Part shown: in pieces, positions 33,801 through 62,135 of the stretch | Layout of the letters: the number at the start of each line of letters is the position of its first letter | Numbering within the stretch: position 1 is the first letter of the stretch | Assembly: GCF_910596095.1 (NCBI RefSeq) | Contig: NC_056544.1 | Span: 12,695,155 to 12,759,154 of the forward strand | Length of the DNA stretch: 64,000 nt | Source of the DNA: Thunnus maccoyii | Lineage: Eukaryota > Chordata > Actinopteri > Scombriformes > Scombridae | Direction: 5' to 3' | The notes under the pieces: model-generated | Databases searched by the model: none | What the model saw: the letters and a program-made list of their open reading frames with translations, nothing else | Told to the model about the DNA's origin: nothing | Made by a program: the position numbers and the translations under genes

Positions 33801-36800
33801 GACGAATCAACAATGGCAAGTTTTATAAAAGGCCATTGGTGCAAAGAGAACCATCTGAAATTCAACATCAGTGAGATCAAACTATCCTTCACATCGGGGT
33901 ACTTATGAATAAAAAAACTTGTAGGTCTGACAAAACAGAGGAATTTAGGGGAACTGCTGCACCGTCCTCTTGGAGGAGGCTCAAGTCTTTCATTGTATGA
34001 ATCAAACTGTACAAGCTCCAGCTCTCTGTATTGTTTGCGGAGGAGTGATGGGGCGGAAGAGCCAACGTGGGGGAGGCAGGCAGGATTAGCAAATTTGGTG
34101 ACAAAGGCTGGCTGCACTGTAAGACTGATTCTGTACAGCCTGGAGATAGAAGAGAGGAGGAGGAGGAGGACTAAACTGAGCTCCATCTTGGCAAAGCCCC
34201 CTGCCCCTCTATTGTGAGATGCTGCATCTACACAGCATCTTCAGTGTCCGTTTTATCCCCCCAAGCTGCAACACAGAGCGGTTTAGTTGCTACTGGCTAT
34301 CTCACTACAGTATGTTTTCTGTCTGACTGACCACAGATCAGACAGAGCAGCTGGACTGTTAATGTAAAATATTCTAATTGTTCTGGTAAACCTTCACATC
34401 CTAATCCTTTTTATGTGGCAATGCTTACCTATTTTTCTCATATGTAGCAGTATAATACGTATTTAACCCGGCCCTTGACTGAAACATCGTCTTTATGTTA
34501 GTCTGTATGTTTGTGAGGTCACAGTCTACAATATGTTCTGTTCATGATAAAGATAATTACAGTGTGCATTGAGCACCTCCCTCTGGAGTTTTAGGTGATG
34601 TGGACAGTAATGCTAAAATCCAAATCTATTCTGTTATATACACAACACTTTTATTCTGTAAGCAGATAAGAAAGTATCTGATTTTTACTAAGCGTGTGTA
34701 CACTACATGCATGATTATTTGTACATAGGGAGTGTACGGCACATTAACTGTTAATTTAATTATTGTTTATGTGGCTAAAATGGCCATGTTTGTGCTATAA
34801 TTCACATTTTTTCAGCTGTATATTTCTACTTTATATGTTCTCGACTGAAAATGTTTGTTTCCCCCCCATTAACTCTCAGTATGATGGAATCTGAATGAAC
34901 AACACTATTGGAGAAATAGATAAAAACATGCAAGGTCCTGGTGTTTTGATGTTGGCAACATCAGTGCAAAGCGTCTGTTCTGACACTGAATCCCCCAGAT
35001 ATTGTTGTCCAGCTCTGTGAAGCCTTTTTCTCTTACAAAAAGTTTTGAGTTTCTGTGAGAGTGTCTTTGTTTGGACAGCCTTGACAGCTACCGCCGTCCT
35101 CACCATGCTCTGCTCTTTATCTTTTTATTACAAATAAAGTTGATTATGACAAAGCAAACTCGTTATAAATGACTGCAGATAAAAGTTTAATTTTCTAGGC
35201 CAAGGCATGCAGAGATAATGTCATGCTGAGTGAAGACACTGAGTGCAGCTCCTACCTTCCCTCCAGACTATCAACATATTCCCTCTTCTTTTTCCGACTT
35301 TCTTGAGCCGAGTGCTTGTTGCGGATTTTCCGCCGGATCTTCTTCAGAACCCTCTCTTCAGACTTGTCAGGGAGATGAAACACATGGGAGGATAGGGACA
35401 AAAAGAATGTGGAAGAAAAGGGTAAGTGAGAGGAAACTGGGTTGGGGAGGGAAGGCATCTGGCAGAGGTTGTGTGACTGGGGATACAGATTTAGATTTAG
35501 ATGTATTCATGAGTGTGTGTGTGTGTGTGTGTAGAGGCTTCTGTCCTACATATGTGTAAGTGTGTGTCTTGTTCATGTACCTTGGATAGGGGAAGTTTGG
35601 TGGACAAGTTTACACCTTCTTTAGCCAGAAGTTTCTTCTCATCCTCATCAAGTACAAGCTCCTGCAGGGAATGCTGGGGGACTCGCTGCGCCTGTGAACC
35701 AGATGGACAGAATATTCCAGTTTGTGTAATTTTTTGAGCATCTAAAAGTAGCTCTAAGAGTAGGACAGGTCACCACAAGGTCTCTGATCTCCAGGAAAAT
35801 GATGCAGAGAGGGCATTGGACTGTACAATTAGCTCAAATTGTATTTATTCAGAAAACTAAGACTGAGTTGTTTTTATTTAATATCCCCATTGGTTAGAAA
35901 GCTTGACACAATTTCAGTCTTTCACTGACATATTCAACTTTTCTCTCTCCTTACTTTCTGTCCCAGGTTGGACAGCAGCAGGTCTTTCACTGTGACAGTC
36001 TGACTGGACGACAGCGGGGAGCTTTGGTTCATAGTGAGGTAGTGCGCAATTCCCAACTGCTCTTGGGGGTCACTATACTCCAGGCCTGTGCATTGAACAA
36101 GTAAAACCAGTCAAACAGCAGGCAATGATTCACAAAATTGCCAGCATGTGCCATTCAAAGAAAATACAAAATGTTTAGGCTCCTGCCCGTGTTTTCAATT
36201 GACCTCTGTGACAGCGGCGCCCCACTGTCTTTAACAAAACGTTCCACGAATGTGTGTCACTCTGTCTCCGTGTTGGATAGCTTTCTGTTGTTGCAGATTT
36301 GGTTTAAACTGTCAATTTGACAATATTTTCAGCAATGAGGGGTCAAGAATGAGGCAGTGTGAAAAAGGGACCATTATTCAAAAAAAGTGAAAAGACAATT
36401 TCCTCACGTGATAAACAACAATTGCAAAACCTTTCATCCTTTGCAAAGGGTCAGAAATTGGAAAACCAATGTGTTTGCTCTTTGAAAGGCCCCTTGATGC
36501 TAAGAGCTTCAGTCAATAGCTTTCATTATTCTGCAACAGAAGGTACAAATGGATAAATCTCATACCAAAGGCTTTATTTTGTAACTTGGCTGTCCCCTGC
36601 CCTGGTTCACCTAATTCTTCTAGTTTTGTGCATCATAACATGACATTTCTCCTTGCTGTTAAAACAGCAGATGGCTGCATAAAATCAGCTGCGACTACTC
36701 TGCAGCTGCAACTTTCACAGATGTTTATTGCTAGTACAGAATGCCAGACTTTTATAGTACATCATAACTTTCCATTTTAAATCTACTCTCACCGAGATCA

Positions 36801-37816
36801 ATGGAAACATCAGATGTCATTTCATTTGCGAGCTTGCCAGGTGGTTGCTCCAGAGGTGGAGGCTGAGGGAGTGACTGTGTGTCAAAGGCTGGAAAAGGCT
36901 TGCAGGAGGGTGGGTGAGGGCTTTTTGTGGGATCTGTCAGGGGGTCCTCGTGGATGCCGCTGTCAGTGGTGCAGGGTGACCACAGGGGGGACGCCGGGGC
37001 TGAGGAGGAGTCGCTCCCACCGAGCAGGGCGTCCAGGAAGTCATCAGCACCACTCCGCTCAGGGCTCAAGGTCTGAGGAGGAGGGTATGTGTACGTCATG
37101 AAAACATCACTGCTGGATTGACTGACTTAATCAGATCATCATATGTCCCCACACGAGCACAGGCAAGAACATAAACACACTGGCTATTCAATTCCTTGAG
37201 CTCATCTGACCATGACTTATTGTCTCATTCATGGTTACAGCTTGCAGCCATAAAGGAGAACATGATGAAACTGTAAGTGAGCTCCTATATTTCCTAAACT
37301 TCAGCTCAGTAACACATGACCCTTATTCAGAATACAGATCACACTCAGCAGTCAGATTTTCATGAGCTTCATTGAATTTGTGGTTGTGATTATGCTGTCC
37401 CCCGAGAGACTCTATTCAGGAGTGAACTATGCAGAATGACCACCATACTCACATCATGAATGGTGATAGTCCACGGTTGGTTGCTGTGGCAACTAGTGGT
37501 TTCATCTGTGTTCCTGAGCAGAAGGTCAATGAGGTCCATCCCACCATGCACCTGTAATGAAGAACTACTCTGCCTGATGTGTTCAAAATCTAGGTGTTTT
37601 TCCAGCCTGTGTGCTTGTTTTTAAAGAAAATGAAAAATATCTTCAGTTTGGTGTAGCAAACTCAGTCCTACGCTTGCCTTTTACAAAGACTGAAGCCTCG
37701 TTATATCAATACACATCAACTTTTTCCCTCTTTAAAGACACAGTTGTTGTTTTTCTTTAAGGTAGCACCCAGGGATCCGATTCCAAACGTCTTACCTTAT
37801 CAGTAGTCAGCGTCAT
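30819..37816 (-). CDS. creb3l3: Cyclic AMP-responsive element-binding protein 3-like 3 (CREBH)
   Basis: ER-anchored bZIP factor that, after Golgi S1P/S2P cleavage, activates liver and gut genes of lipid, glucose and acute-phase metabolism. Ten coding exons, 37796-37816, 37453-37551, 36793-37072, 35955-36085, 35581-35691, 35256-35362, 32347-32415, 31550-31634, 31120-31213 and 30819-31015, join in frame to 397 aa. Order: an N-terminal acidic activation region ([32 protein letters not shown]), [27 protein letters not shown], a basic region at 215-243 ([16 protein letters not shown]), a leucine zipper to about 290, then GTCIL plus [11 protein letters not shown] as the membrane helix (about 298-315). 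The luminal tail has SRSL (335-338), the likely S1P site, aligning with SRTL in mammals. Start chosen: MTLTTDK in the first exon; M at 37539 is an alternative start. The exon 6 acceptor (ACAAG) is weak. CREB3L3 is next to SIRT6 in human, which supports the name; a fish duplicate (creb3l3l) is possible. Confidence 0.94.
31072..31109 (-). repeat. CA microsatellite beside the creb3l3 exon 9 donor
   Basis: TG repeats on the plus strand, so CA repeats in the creb3l3 sense strand, starting about 10 nt inside the intron after exon 9 (donor GTTCGT). The intron is only about 100 nt long, so the repeat makes up over a third of it. Confidence 0.9.
32270..32337 (-). repeat. Fragment of the GGCTGCAACTAA repeat
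   Basis: ATTAATCGATAATG followed by TCAGTTGCAGCCTC, the minus-strand end of the same family as 54143-54476. It lies just downstream of creb3l3 exon 7 in the sense direction. Confidence 0.5.
33017..33630. mobile_element. hAT MITE with perfect 8-bp target duplication in creb3l3 intron 6
   Basis: Ends CAGAGGCAGATTTTACCATT and AAATCTGCCCCTG are inverted copies. The element is flanked on both sides by TTGATTCA (33009-33016 and 33631-33638), an exact 8-bp duplication typical of hAT insertion. The interior has no ORF but includes phrases resembling family A (TAGTACTTCTTCTACCACTG near 33520), suggesting nested insertion or capture. Confidence 0.85.
33770..34300 (+). mobile_element. LINE reverse-transcriptase remnant in creb3l3 intron 6
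   Basis: Plus-strand translation has [13 protein letters not shown], a decayed version of the RT YADD block, then [17 protein letters not shown], matching the WC..N.L.LN..KTK motif of non-LTR RTs. After a frame break comes a run like LANLVTKAG and [13 protein letters not shown], similar to a LINE ORF C terminus. It is antisense to creb3l3. Stops and frameshifts make it dead. The subfamily is not determined. Confidence 0.6.
35512..35532 (-). repeat. CA microsatellite in creb3l3 intron 5
   Basis: About ten TG units on the plus strand (CA on the sense strand), 48 nt downstream of the exon 5 donor, in an intron of only 218 nt. Confidence 0.9.
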
Positions 37817-37946
37817 AATTCCAACTTTAAAACAGCAGCTGATGAAATGTCCGTGAAACTATGAGGCAGGAGTAAAAACACACAACCAGATCAATATGTT
37901 TGTCTGTGGCTTGGACGTGTAGGAGGAACGTCTGAGTCTGTTTCAA

Positions 37947-37959
37947 GGGACAAAGTTGA
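37947..37959 (+). promoter_or_regulatory. creb3l3: HNF4/PPAR-like DR1 half-match upstream of creb3l3
   Basis: GGGACAAAGTTGA resembles the HNF4 consensus GGNCAAAGGTCA with two mismatches. It lies about 130-145 nt upstream of the creb3l3 start codon. Mammalian CREB3L3 is controlled by HNF4A and PPARA, so a DR1-like site would make sense, but this is a short and imperfect match. Confidence 0.3.
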
Positions 37960-38449
37960 GATGCCATATGACAGAAGTGCATTCCCCAACCCAGCTGATC
38001 GCCGTCCAATCCGATGTTGAGCAGACAGCTGAGAGAGCCAATAGGCACAAAAGGAAGGCTGACTGACAGATGAATTAGTCAAAGTTGCTCTCAGGTAGCT
38101 TAGAGTGACCTTTGATGTCATTGTGATAAGCCAGGATTGATTCCCTTTGTGGTTTCACATTCATTTTTTGTTGAACAGGGTTGATTTAGATGTCATTTTT
38201 ATTGCTTTCAAGGTGGACAGAGTCGCATTTTAACTTCATCTGTCAATGTCAGAAGAAAGCTCAAGTTTATTTGAAGTGACTTTTGCCTGATCCGTCATTC
38301 AGGATGATACAAATAAAAATTTGCTGTCCCTTTCTCAACTTCATTTATGCTTGAAATCAAACCGATTACATATAATTCACAATTATTATGATTATCAATA
38401 AGTGAACGTCCATTTTTCTTTATACTTCACTCAGTCCCCTATTGCTGTG

Positions 38450-38975
38450 GTTCACAACCTAAGGACCTGGACCCCCACAAAGGGTCTTGAGATGGTAAAC
38501 AGGGGAAAAAAAACATATTTGTGCTACACAAAATTATGTTTATTTTAAGCCATGCTGGCGGGGCAGCCTGTCGATCGGTTAGTCTGTCAGTCGGTCGGTT
38601 GGTCTACCACTTAGGTCCAGCCTGAAATGTCTTAGCAACTATTAGATGGATTGCCAGGTTTGATACAGAGATTCCTGGTACCCAGAGGATGAAGTGTTTC
38701 CTCACCAATAGGTTGACATTTTTGATCATCATCTGGTCAAAATTTTTATCTGCTCAAAATAATGGTTTATGACTAAATACCTGCAAAATTAATGACATTT
38801 CCATCAGTCTCAGCTGTACTTTGTGTTTTGGGCTGAGATGGCGAACTCAACATGTTAGCTTTGTGTCATTGTGAACATGTTAGCATACTGACATTAGCAT
38901 TTAGCTCAAAGCACAGTTGTGCCAAAGGACAACCTGAGTCTCTAGTGTGGCTGTAGACTTAGTTTCAGATTTTCC
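38450..38975 (+). repeat. Dispersed fish repeat
   Basis: Starts with a GTGGTTCACAACCTAAGG-type end. It then carries phrases such as ATTAGATGGATTGCCAGGTT, AGGTTGACATTTTTGATCAT and TAGCATTTAGCTCAAAGCAC that I recognise as part of a recurrent teleost interspersed repeat. Exact class and ends not resolved. Confidence 0.5.
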
Positions 38976-41900
38976 TCTAATCTTTAATGTTTTTCTAGTC
39001 AGTTATTGGTTATAGTTGGTTATAGTGAGTCTACCAAAGTTTTTCAAAACTCACTCACTCTAAATTCAACTCTGATTTTATCAAAATCGGTCAGCATGTA
39101 CTATTTTGTTTCGCCTTTGAGCAGTTGCTAAAGTTATCATCATTTCTTATCTTTACTGCCATAATAAGGAGCATCTGATTCGTGCTATTTCTAAGCATAC
39201 ACACCATAAAGTAAAGAATTATGTAACATGTTCTCAGAGCAATAACATAACAGGAACATGCACACTTGCAAAGACATATTATCACAGTGTAGAAGAGAAT
39301 TATACAACTCCTCAGTTCAGACAAGTAGAATCAACTGTATGTCTACTAATTTCCAGAATGAATATCAGTACTATCCTTCCATCACTGCCTCTACTTCAAA
39401 GCATTGTTACACCACAGAGAGACTGAGCCTCATACATCTGATCGCTCAAATAATTGAAAGCCATTTTCTTTTCTCTTCAGATGATTGCTTTTGACATTTT
39501 TACCTTGATTAGACAGTTCAAAGCAGACAAAGAAGTTGTATATTTTCTTTTGATTGATTTTTTTCAAGGAAGTTTTTCTTACCTTTACTAAACTGTTCCA
39601 AAGTTTTAAAGTGGGGAGAGACAGAAAGAAATTGAAACAACTTATGCCACAAATGTCCCTGACCAGATTCAACCTGGTGTACAGCTAACACCACACAGAG
39701 AAAGTCATTTTATGACTCCAGAATGGAGCGCTTACCCATTTCTTTCTCATCTTTTCTGATATTGTGTCACATTGTGTGAATAAATCAAACTCTTTGAAGC
39801 GGTTTTTGATTTCAACAGTTTGTGGAGCTGCACACATACATTTTACAGCTCATGTGGAATTTCAGAGGGTCTTTACAGAATGACTATACAATTTAGGAGT
39901 TTGTAAAGTTCAGAAATCCGAGGTTATTTATTATATGTCAGGAAAACGTTCATGTTTATTAAAATGTTTGAGTCATCGTTTCACTGATTAATTCAGGGCC
40001 AGCTTTCATGGATTCATTGCTATTTTATGAAATAAAAATGATTCATACTGTATGAACCCTTTCTGATAACTATCCTCTCGTCTGTTGAGTACTTGCTTCT
40101 TAAGTGTATTTGTTGTATTAAGATCTACTCCTCTGGAGCCCAGTATTATCAGTACTGTAATAAGCCTAATTGCTCTGCTATCTTTATTGTTGTTCTATCT
40201 TAAGATTAGAGAGTTTCAAAGTACATGCAGATATTATGTAAAACCAGGACATTTTATACACATCTCTGAATACCAAGAATAGGCTGCGGCTCAGCATAGA
40301 TAACTGCAGTGTTATTACATATGATATCATACCGGAATGCAATATCATTTTATGTTTGGGATGAAGGCGAGGGACTTTCCTGCAAGTAATCTACAAAATA
40401 ACATGAAATTTACCATGAAATCATAGTCAAGCAGCTGAATTCCCCTTATATGATGTTATTACACATGGATATATATGTATGAGTGTGACTCAAATCCAAC
40501 TAAAAAGGTCTCACAGTTCATATAGTCTCATTTCTTGGACCAGGAGGTATGAAATTAAAAACGCGCATGTTGAAAATAACAGGTTTAGATATCCCCAGAA
40601 CAGTGAAAAGATTACAGCCACTGAGATGAACCCAGATATACTCCCCCCCACCCCCCAGATCCATAAGATAGTTGAGTAGCAGAGAGCGTGCTTTAAGCAC
40701 ACAGCTTTATCACTCCAACAGCTGTGAAATGCATGTTGGATGGCTCTTATCTGGACATCATTGATATCTCTGATGTGCACAAAATGACTTTATACCTGCA
40801 CAAATAAGATAAATGAAAGCAATTCTGTGCTGAAGTGAAGTGAGGTTGGTTGTCCAGGTTTGGAACACTTCTTAACCAGTAAAACCCCTAAATCCAGCTT
40901 GAGGAGGGGAAAAATACAGACATGCCAGAGCAGTATGGAAGCAGCAGAGCACCTGTTTTTAGCTCATAAATGTGAGATAAAGGCCTCTCTGTCCAAAAGT
41001 TTCTTCGTGACCTCATAGCTACAAGTGTCATGTAGCAGCTAGACTGGCATGGAATGAAAGTAAACAAGTTTTTGGTCAGCTCTCACATTTCCTTAAAGAG
41101 CTTGACTGGTCGTGACCCTTTTACCCTATTTTGAGTTTAAATTCAGGTCAGTTTCTGCAGTGTTCCCCCAGTGTTGCAAAATGAATCATCTGTATCACTT
41201 ACAAATATGTTATAAATTGATGTCTAATGTGTGATACGCTATAGTAGCATTTATTTGACCATTTAATCCAATAGTTTGATTTTTTTGACAAATTAAATCT
41301 AATCTTCTCTTCTTCCTCTGTGAAAATTAGGACAAAATTAAGACATTTCTTAACCCTCTTGTAATGACTGAAAGATTCCCCCTTTTTGGTATTTATAAAA
41401 GCTTGTTTTCACTTGAGGCAGCAGTGTGACAGTCAACATCCCACAGGGGAAATTTCAAGGAGCCACCATATTTACAGAAAATGCTATTTGGTAATTTCAC
41501 ACCATAAAAAAGTCATTATATTTGATGTTAAGTAATCTGTGCTCATCTCTTTGAGTGACTGCAGACACCTGAAAACTGACTTCATCTGTATCAAGAATCT
41601 GTGTTTTAGTGGGTCCACTAAGCTGATGGAAATGTGACACATGCACAGTGATATTGCCGTGAAATGAAAAAAAAAAATCGCTATCTGTTGAAATGACCAC
41701 TGAAATGATTGGTTTCTTGCTTTCAGCAGAAATTTTAATATCTCGCCTCCCTTGAGTTCACAAAGTTTTAGATGTGAATAAACTTGAAAGCTGAGCGTTG
41801 GCAGCAAAAAAGACAGAACCACTTCCTAACAAGGCATACTCCATGAAGCCGTTATAAATTATAACTAATGGCTTTCTAGTTAAAAATGTATCACTTCTTT

Positions 41901-42519
41901 CAGATTAGTTGTAACCCATAAATAATGAGAGATTTTGGGTTGCCAGGTTATGAAACATCCATTTGGTCGGTGGATATCCTCCTCCACTGTTGTCTTTTAA
42001 TCTAGCGCTTTAATCTATCAGGACAACAAACCACTTTCCTTCTGAGAAAGAGCTGAGGAGCATCTGGACAAAAATCAATTTATTATCAACTTATTGATAT
42101 TCTCAACTGCAGACTGTAAGTCATTCCATTCATGTCACCTGAGGACCAATAAAGTAATGTCTCTTGCATTAATAAAGGGTTCTTCCACTATCATATAAGG
42201 CAACCATCTGCTCTCATGAGGGCCCATTATATGTTATATGTGCATTGGTATATGTACATTATATGTGCCTGTTATTGTACATCCGTGAAGAATGTGTTTT
42301 TCAGTACAGAACTTGATTTCTCCTTTGTGGTCCACTGGAGTAATGGGGGAATATCCTATTAGTTGTCACATACACATGTGTGCATGTTCATACGAACACA
42401 TAATACAGCCTGAATATCATCTTCTTTTACTCTCTTTTCTACTCATTCAATCCTCATTTTCAACCCTCATTTCTGATTCTTTCCATCTCCTGAGAAGTTT
42501 TGTCCTGCTCTGCCCTCAG
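38976..42519. other. Intergenic, no gene seen
   Basis: AT-rich sequence between creb3l3 and eef2. Short open frames lack similarity and splice context. A run of about 13 C residues interrupted by one A is at 40640-40660. No RNA gene recognised. Confidence 0.5.
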
Positions 42520-42644
42520 CTGGTTGAAGACTGCTATGACACCATGAAGGAGGACAGTTTCTGCTTTATCCAAAGAGCACTGATAAAACTATCTGAAAGC
42601 GCAAGGAGGGATCTGCTTATCTTTTATATGAAAGGCAAGGCAGG
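42520..42644 (+). other. Orphan exon-like segment
   Basis: 125 nt open in one frame, encoding LVEDCYDTMKE, then SFCFIQRALIKLSE and SARRDLLIFYMKGK. It is preceded by a long pyrimidine-rich tract ending TGCCCTCAG and followed by GTAAAT, so both splice sites are plausible. The peptide is helical-looking with two cysteines, as in an exon of a small helical cytokine or similar secreted protein, but I cannot name a family. No partner exon was found nearby, so it may be a gene relic or chance. Confidence 0.35.
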
Positions 42645-43046
42645 GTAAATGACATCTGGTGAAATGTCATTAATATAAAAACAGACGTGGGCAGGATGTC
42701 AATTTTACATTTTTTTTAACCTTTTCATAAGACCTGAGGTTTCAAGACACCTGTGTTAAGTTGCATACTGGACCACAATTGTCTCAAAACTAGTTGTGAT
42801 GTCACAAATCATGGTCGCAAGTACATGCCTTAAACAATTTTTTCAATGAGCACAGAGAAACTTTCACTTACAGTAACTGAATATGAAAACAGCTCTCTAG
42901 TGTCAAACTCTGCTCATTCATCATTCTGCATAGTGAAACTCAAATATTCAACTGAAGTAACAGTAGACTGTAGGTATAATTGTATGTAATTAGACTCTGG
43001 CTTGTGTAACATTATGATAATCATTAAAAAAAGACTAACCAACACA

Positions 43047-43523
43047 CAGTGGTGGAAAGTAACAAAGTACATTTACTCAAGTACTGCACTTAAGTACAAT
43101 TTTGAAGTACTTGTACTTTACTTTAGTATTTCCATTTTATGCTACTTTATACTTCCACTCCACTACATTTACTTGACAGCTTTAGTTACTTTTCAGATGA
43201 ATATTTGACACAGTGGATAATATAACAAGCTTTTAAAATACAACACATTGTTAAATATGAAACCAGTGGTTTCCAACCTTTTTGGCTTTTGACGTCTTGC
43301 AACAAGCAGTGTGTAGTTGGGGTCACATTTCAGATGTCTATGAGTTGTTAACAGCCACTACTTTTACTTTAATATTTTAAGTACATTTTGTTTCTAATAC
43401 TTATGCACTTTTACTTAAGTAGGATTTTTAATGCAAGACTTTTACTTGTAATGCAGTATTTTGACATTACTGTAAATGGTATCTTTACTTAAGTTAAGGA
43501 TCTGACTACTACTTCCAGCTCGG
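43047..43523. mobile_element. hAT-like family A copy 2, just upstream of eef2
   Basis: 477 bp starting CAGTGGTGGAAAGTAAC and ending with a diverged inverted end (ACTTCCAGCTCGG). It is flanked by an exact 8-bp duplication CCAACACA (43039-43046 and 43524-43531). It is inverted relative to copies 1 and 3 and includes the shared internal segment (TTTTAAAATACAACACATTG; CATTTCAGATGTCTATGAGT). Confidence 0.88.
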
Positions 43524-43531
43524 CCAACACA

Positions 43532-43788
43532 TGGCACATGGAACACATGTTGTTTTCCATCTTGCTCTCAATGTTGTATGTTCATGGAAATCTGATACAC
43601 CGGACAGAGGCTGCAGCAGCTGCAGCGCCCCCTGCTGCTGCAGCCTCTTTCCTGCACTGTCACACTGCAGCCGCAGCCGCAGCAGCAGCAGCAGCGTCTC
43701 TCCTGTCACCAACGGGACTGCCTGTCCTCAGAGGCAGTGTTTACGGCAATAATCCGACACATACGAAGACCGACGACCAACAGGCAAA
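43532..43788 (+). promoter_or_regulatory. eef2: eef2 proximal promoter and 5' UTR (inferred)
   Basis: A short GC-rich, CAG/GCC-repeat-rich stretch between the upstream transposon and the eef2 start codon. Vertebrate EEF2 mRNAs begin with a 5' terminal oligopyrimidine (TOP) motif; CCTCTTTCCT at 43644-43653 and GTCTCTCCTGTC near 43694 are the candidates. Runs of GCAGCAGCAGC and GCTGCAGCAGCTGCAG are triplet-repeat-like. No TATA box seen. Confidence 0.45.
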
Positions 43789-51498
<7,710 letters not shown>

Positions 51499-51953
51499 AC
51501 ACTGACCCTGGATTAAATACCAAATCAATCTCTAAACCCTACCCCGTGGGCACTTTAAAATCTTTGCACAGGCTTAAAGGTACAGTACATTGCACAAATT
51601 GTTTGACTTTAAGTCAGGAGCTGAAATAAAGCTTAAACTTCCATTGTAGGCTAATGGAAGCAACAATGCTTAATTTTTCATTTCACAGCTACAGTACACC
51701 AAGTGCCTAGGGCAAGGGTTTTGGGGAACAATTGGAGTAAAGCAGTTGTATTATCAATTCTTTGTTTCTTCTATTCCTCCACATCATCCCCCTTTTCCTC
51801 CATTCATTTGCCAGGATGGGCCTGTACAGTGCACTGTGATTCTGCTGCAATAATGCATATTTAAATGGATCATGGCTAGATAAAATCATGGAAATCACTA
51901 TAAAGTGTTACAGAAGTCAAACTCTCTGGTTTGAACCTTTGTTCAGTGGATGT

Positions 51954-51963
51954 AATAAATAAA
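51954..51963 (+). terminator. eef2: Poly(A) signal of eef2
   Basis: Two overlapping AATAAA hexamers (AATAAATAAA) about 455 nt after the eef2 stop codon, followed by TGTGATGTGATTTTTTTTTG, a good GU/U-rich downstream element. Confidence 0.75.
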
Positions 51964-52125
51964 AACATTCAACCCATAACGATGTGATGTGATTTTTTTT
52001 TGTTTCTCAAGTTCTGACTGAAGGCAACAATTACTCCTTTACAACCAAATCCTGACAAATTGAAGGTGGGTTCTTTTTTAAAAAAAAAAAAAAAAAACAA
52101 GCACCAAAATACTTTTTCTTCACTC

Positions 52126-52131
52126 TTTAAT
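52126..52131 (-). terminator. btbd2: Poly(A) signal of btbd2
   Basis: Plus-strand TTTAAT gives ATTAAA on the minus strand, about 915 nt after the btbd2 stop codon. It is the first plausible signal. The stretch 52132-53046 is then btbd2 3' UTR; I see no other gene in it. Confidence 0.5.
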
Positions 52132-53046
52132 CAATAGTTATTTCAAGTTACATATATAATGTTAATAAATGCCACTTTAATATACAACCCTTTAACTTCC
52201 GCACTAAGAAGGAAAGCTTTTTTCCGCCCGCACTTTTTAAAACAAAGGTAAAAAGAAACATCCGAAGAGTTAGTGTGCATCCATAGAACAACCAAAAGAA
52301 CATACGCAAGGCCAAGAAGTGCAATGTTTCTTGGGTATAGGCAACTACCAAGCAAGGACACAAGATATCACAGATTGTACTGTATTTAGAAACCCCAAAA
52401 TTGCTTACCATAATCATATCATTAAGACTAATATGAAGTTTGGTTCAAATTTGCCAAGAGTTCATAAAGCCTGTGAGATCCGAGAGTTTATGGAAATTAC
52501 AGCTGAAGTGGAATCGAGGGAAATGCTGGTCTGTACTGAACAGTTAGGAGGATCTTCTCTTGGCAAATCTGATAAACTGTACATTCATACAGTTGCGACT
52601 CTCCTTTGCAGTAATGCTGTTGAGTACAGAAAGGGGAATCGTACAGCTTAAGTAGAATTCAGTGTCAAGCTTTTATGTTGTCAATCCACAGCAGAGACAT
52701 CAATACTGTGAATTATCTGAGAAGCTCCTCCCTCGCTCTCTCCTTTCCTAGTGGAGTCAGTTACAGTCATGTCTGTTTCAGAGGCTGGCATCACTACAAC
52801 ACAAAGGGATAAAGGAAGCTGCTGAGAAAGAGAGGCCGCATCTCAAATGACAAGCTACGCCCTCATGTAGTGACCTACATCGCCTCATGGCTATTTTTCT
52901 TCCAATGTGGCCAACAGTAGTGCACTATATGGAGGGAACAGTATGATGTCTGACAGATTAGCCCCAAGTGCGGCTGCTGAGGTGTAGCCCCGCGCTGGTG
53001 TCAGGCTGTCACATTTGTTGGAAGATCATTGCGATGTTGGAGGTGA

Positions 53047-61908
<8,862 letters not shown>

Positions 61909-62135
61909 CTTGAACCTAGCGTAGGCGTAAACAACACACTTCATCGGTTTGTGTATTTCTAGTAGTATCGACAGTCATAGCGGCTCTTTGATGTCCTCTG
62001 GTGTTTTTTATCGGCACTACAAGCAGCTCTCTTAGGATGTGGAGAGCAACTTTCCCTCGTTCATGTAGTATTTAAAGGATATCTTTTATTTATTTATTTC
62101 AAGGCTGGCGATTTTCCATGTTTGTTATTGTCAGC

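Noticed and set aside
40640-40660. C-rich run as a possible G-quadruplex on the minus strand
   Set aside because: A single interrupted homopolymer-like run without four spaced G tracts; low-complexity noise.
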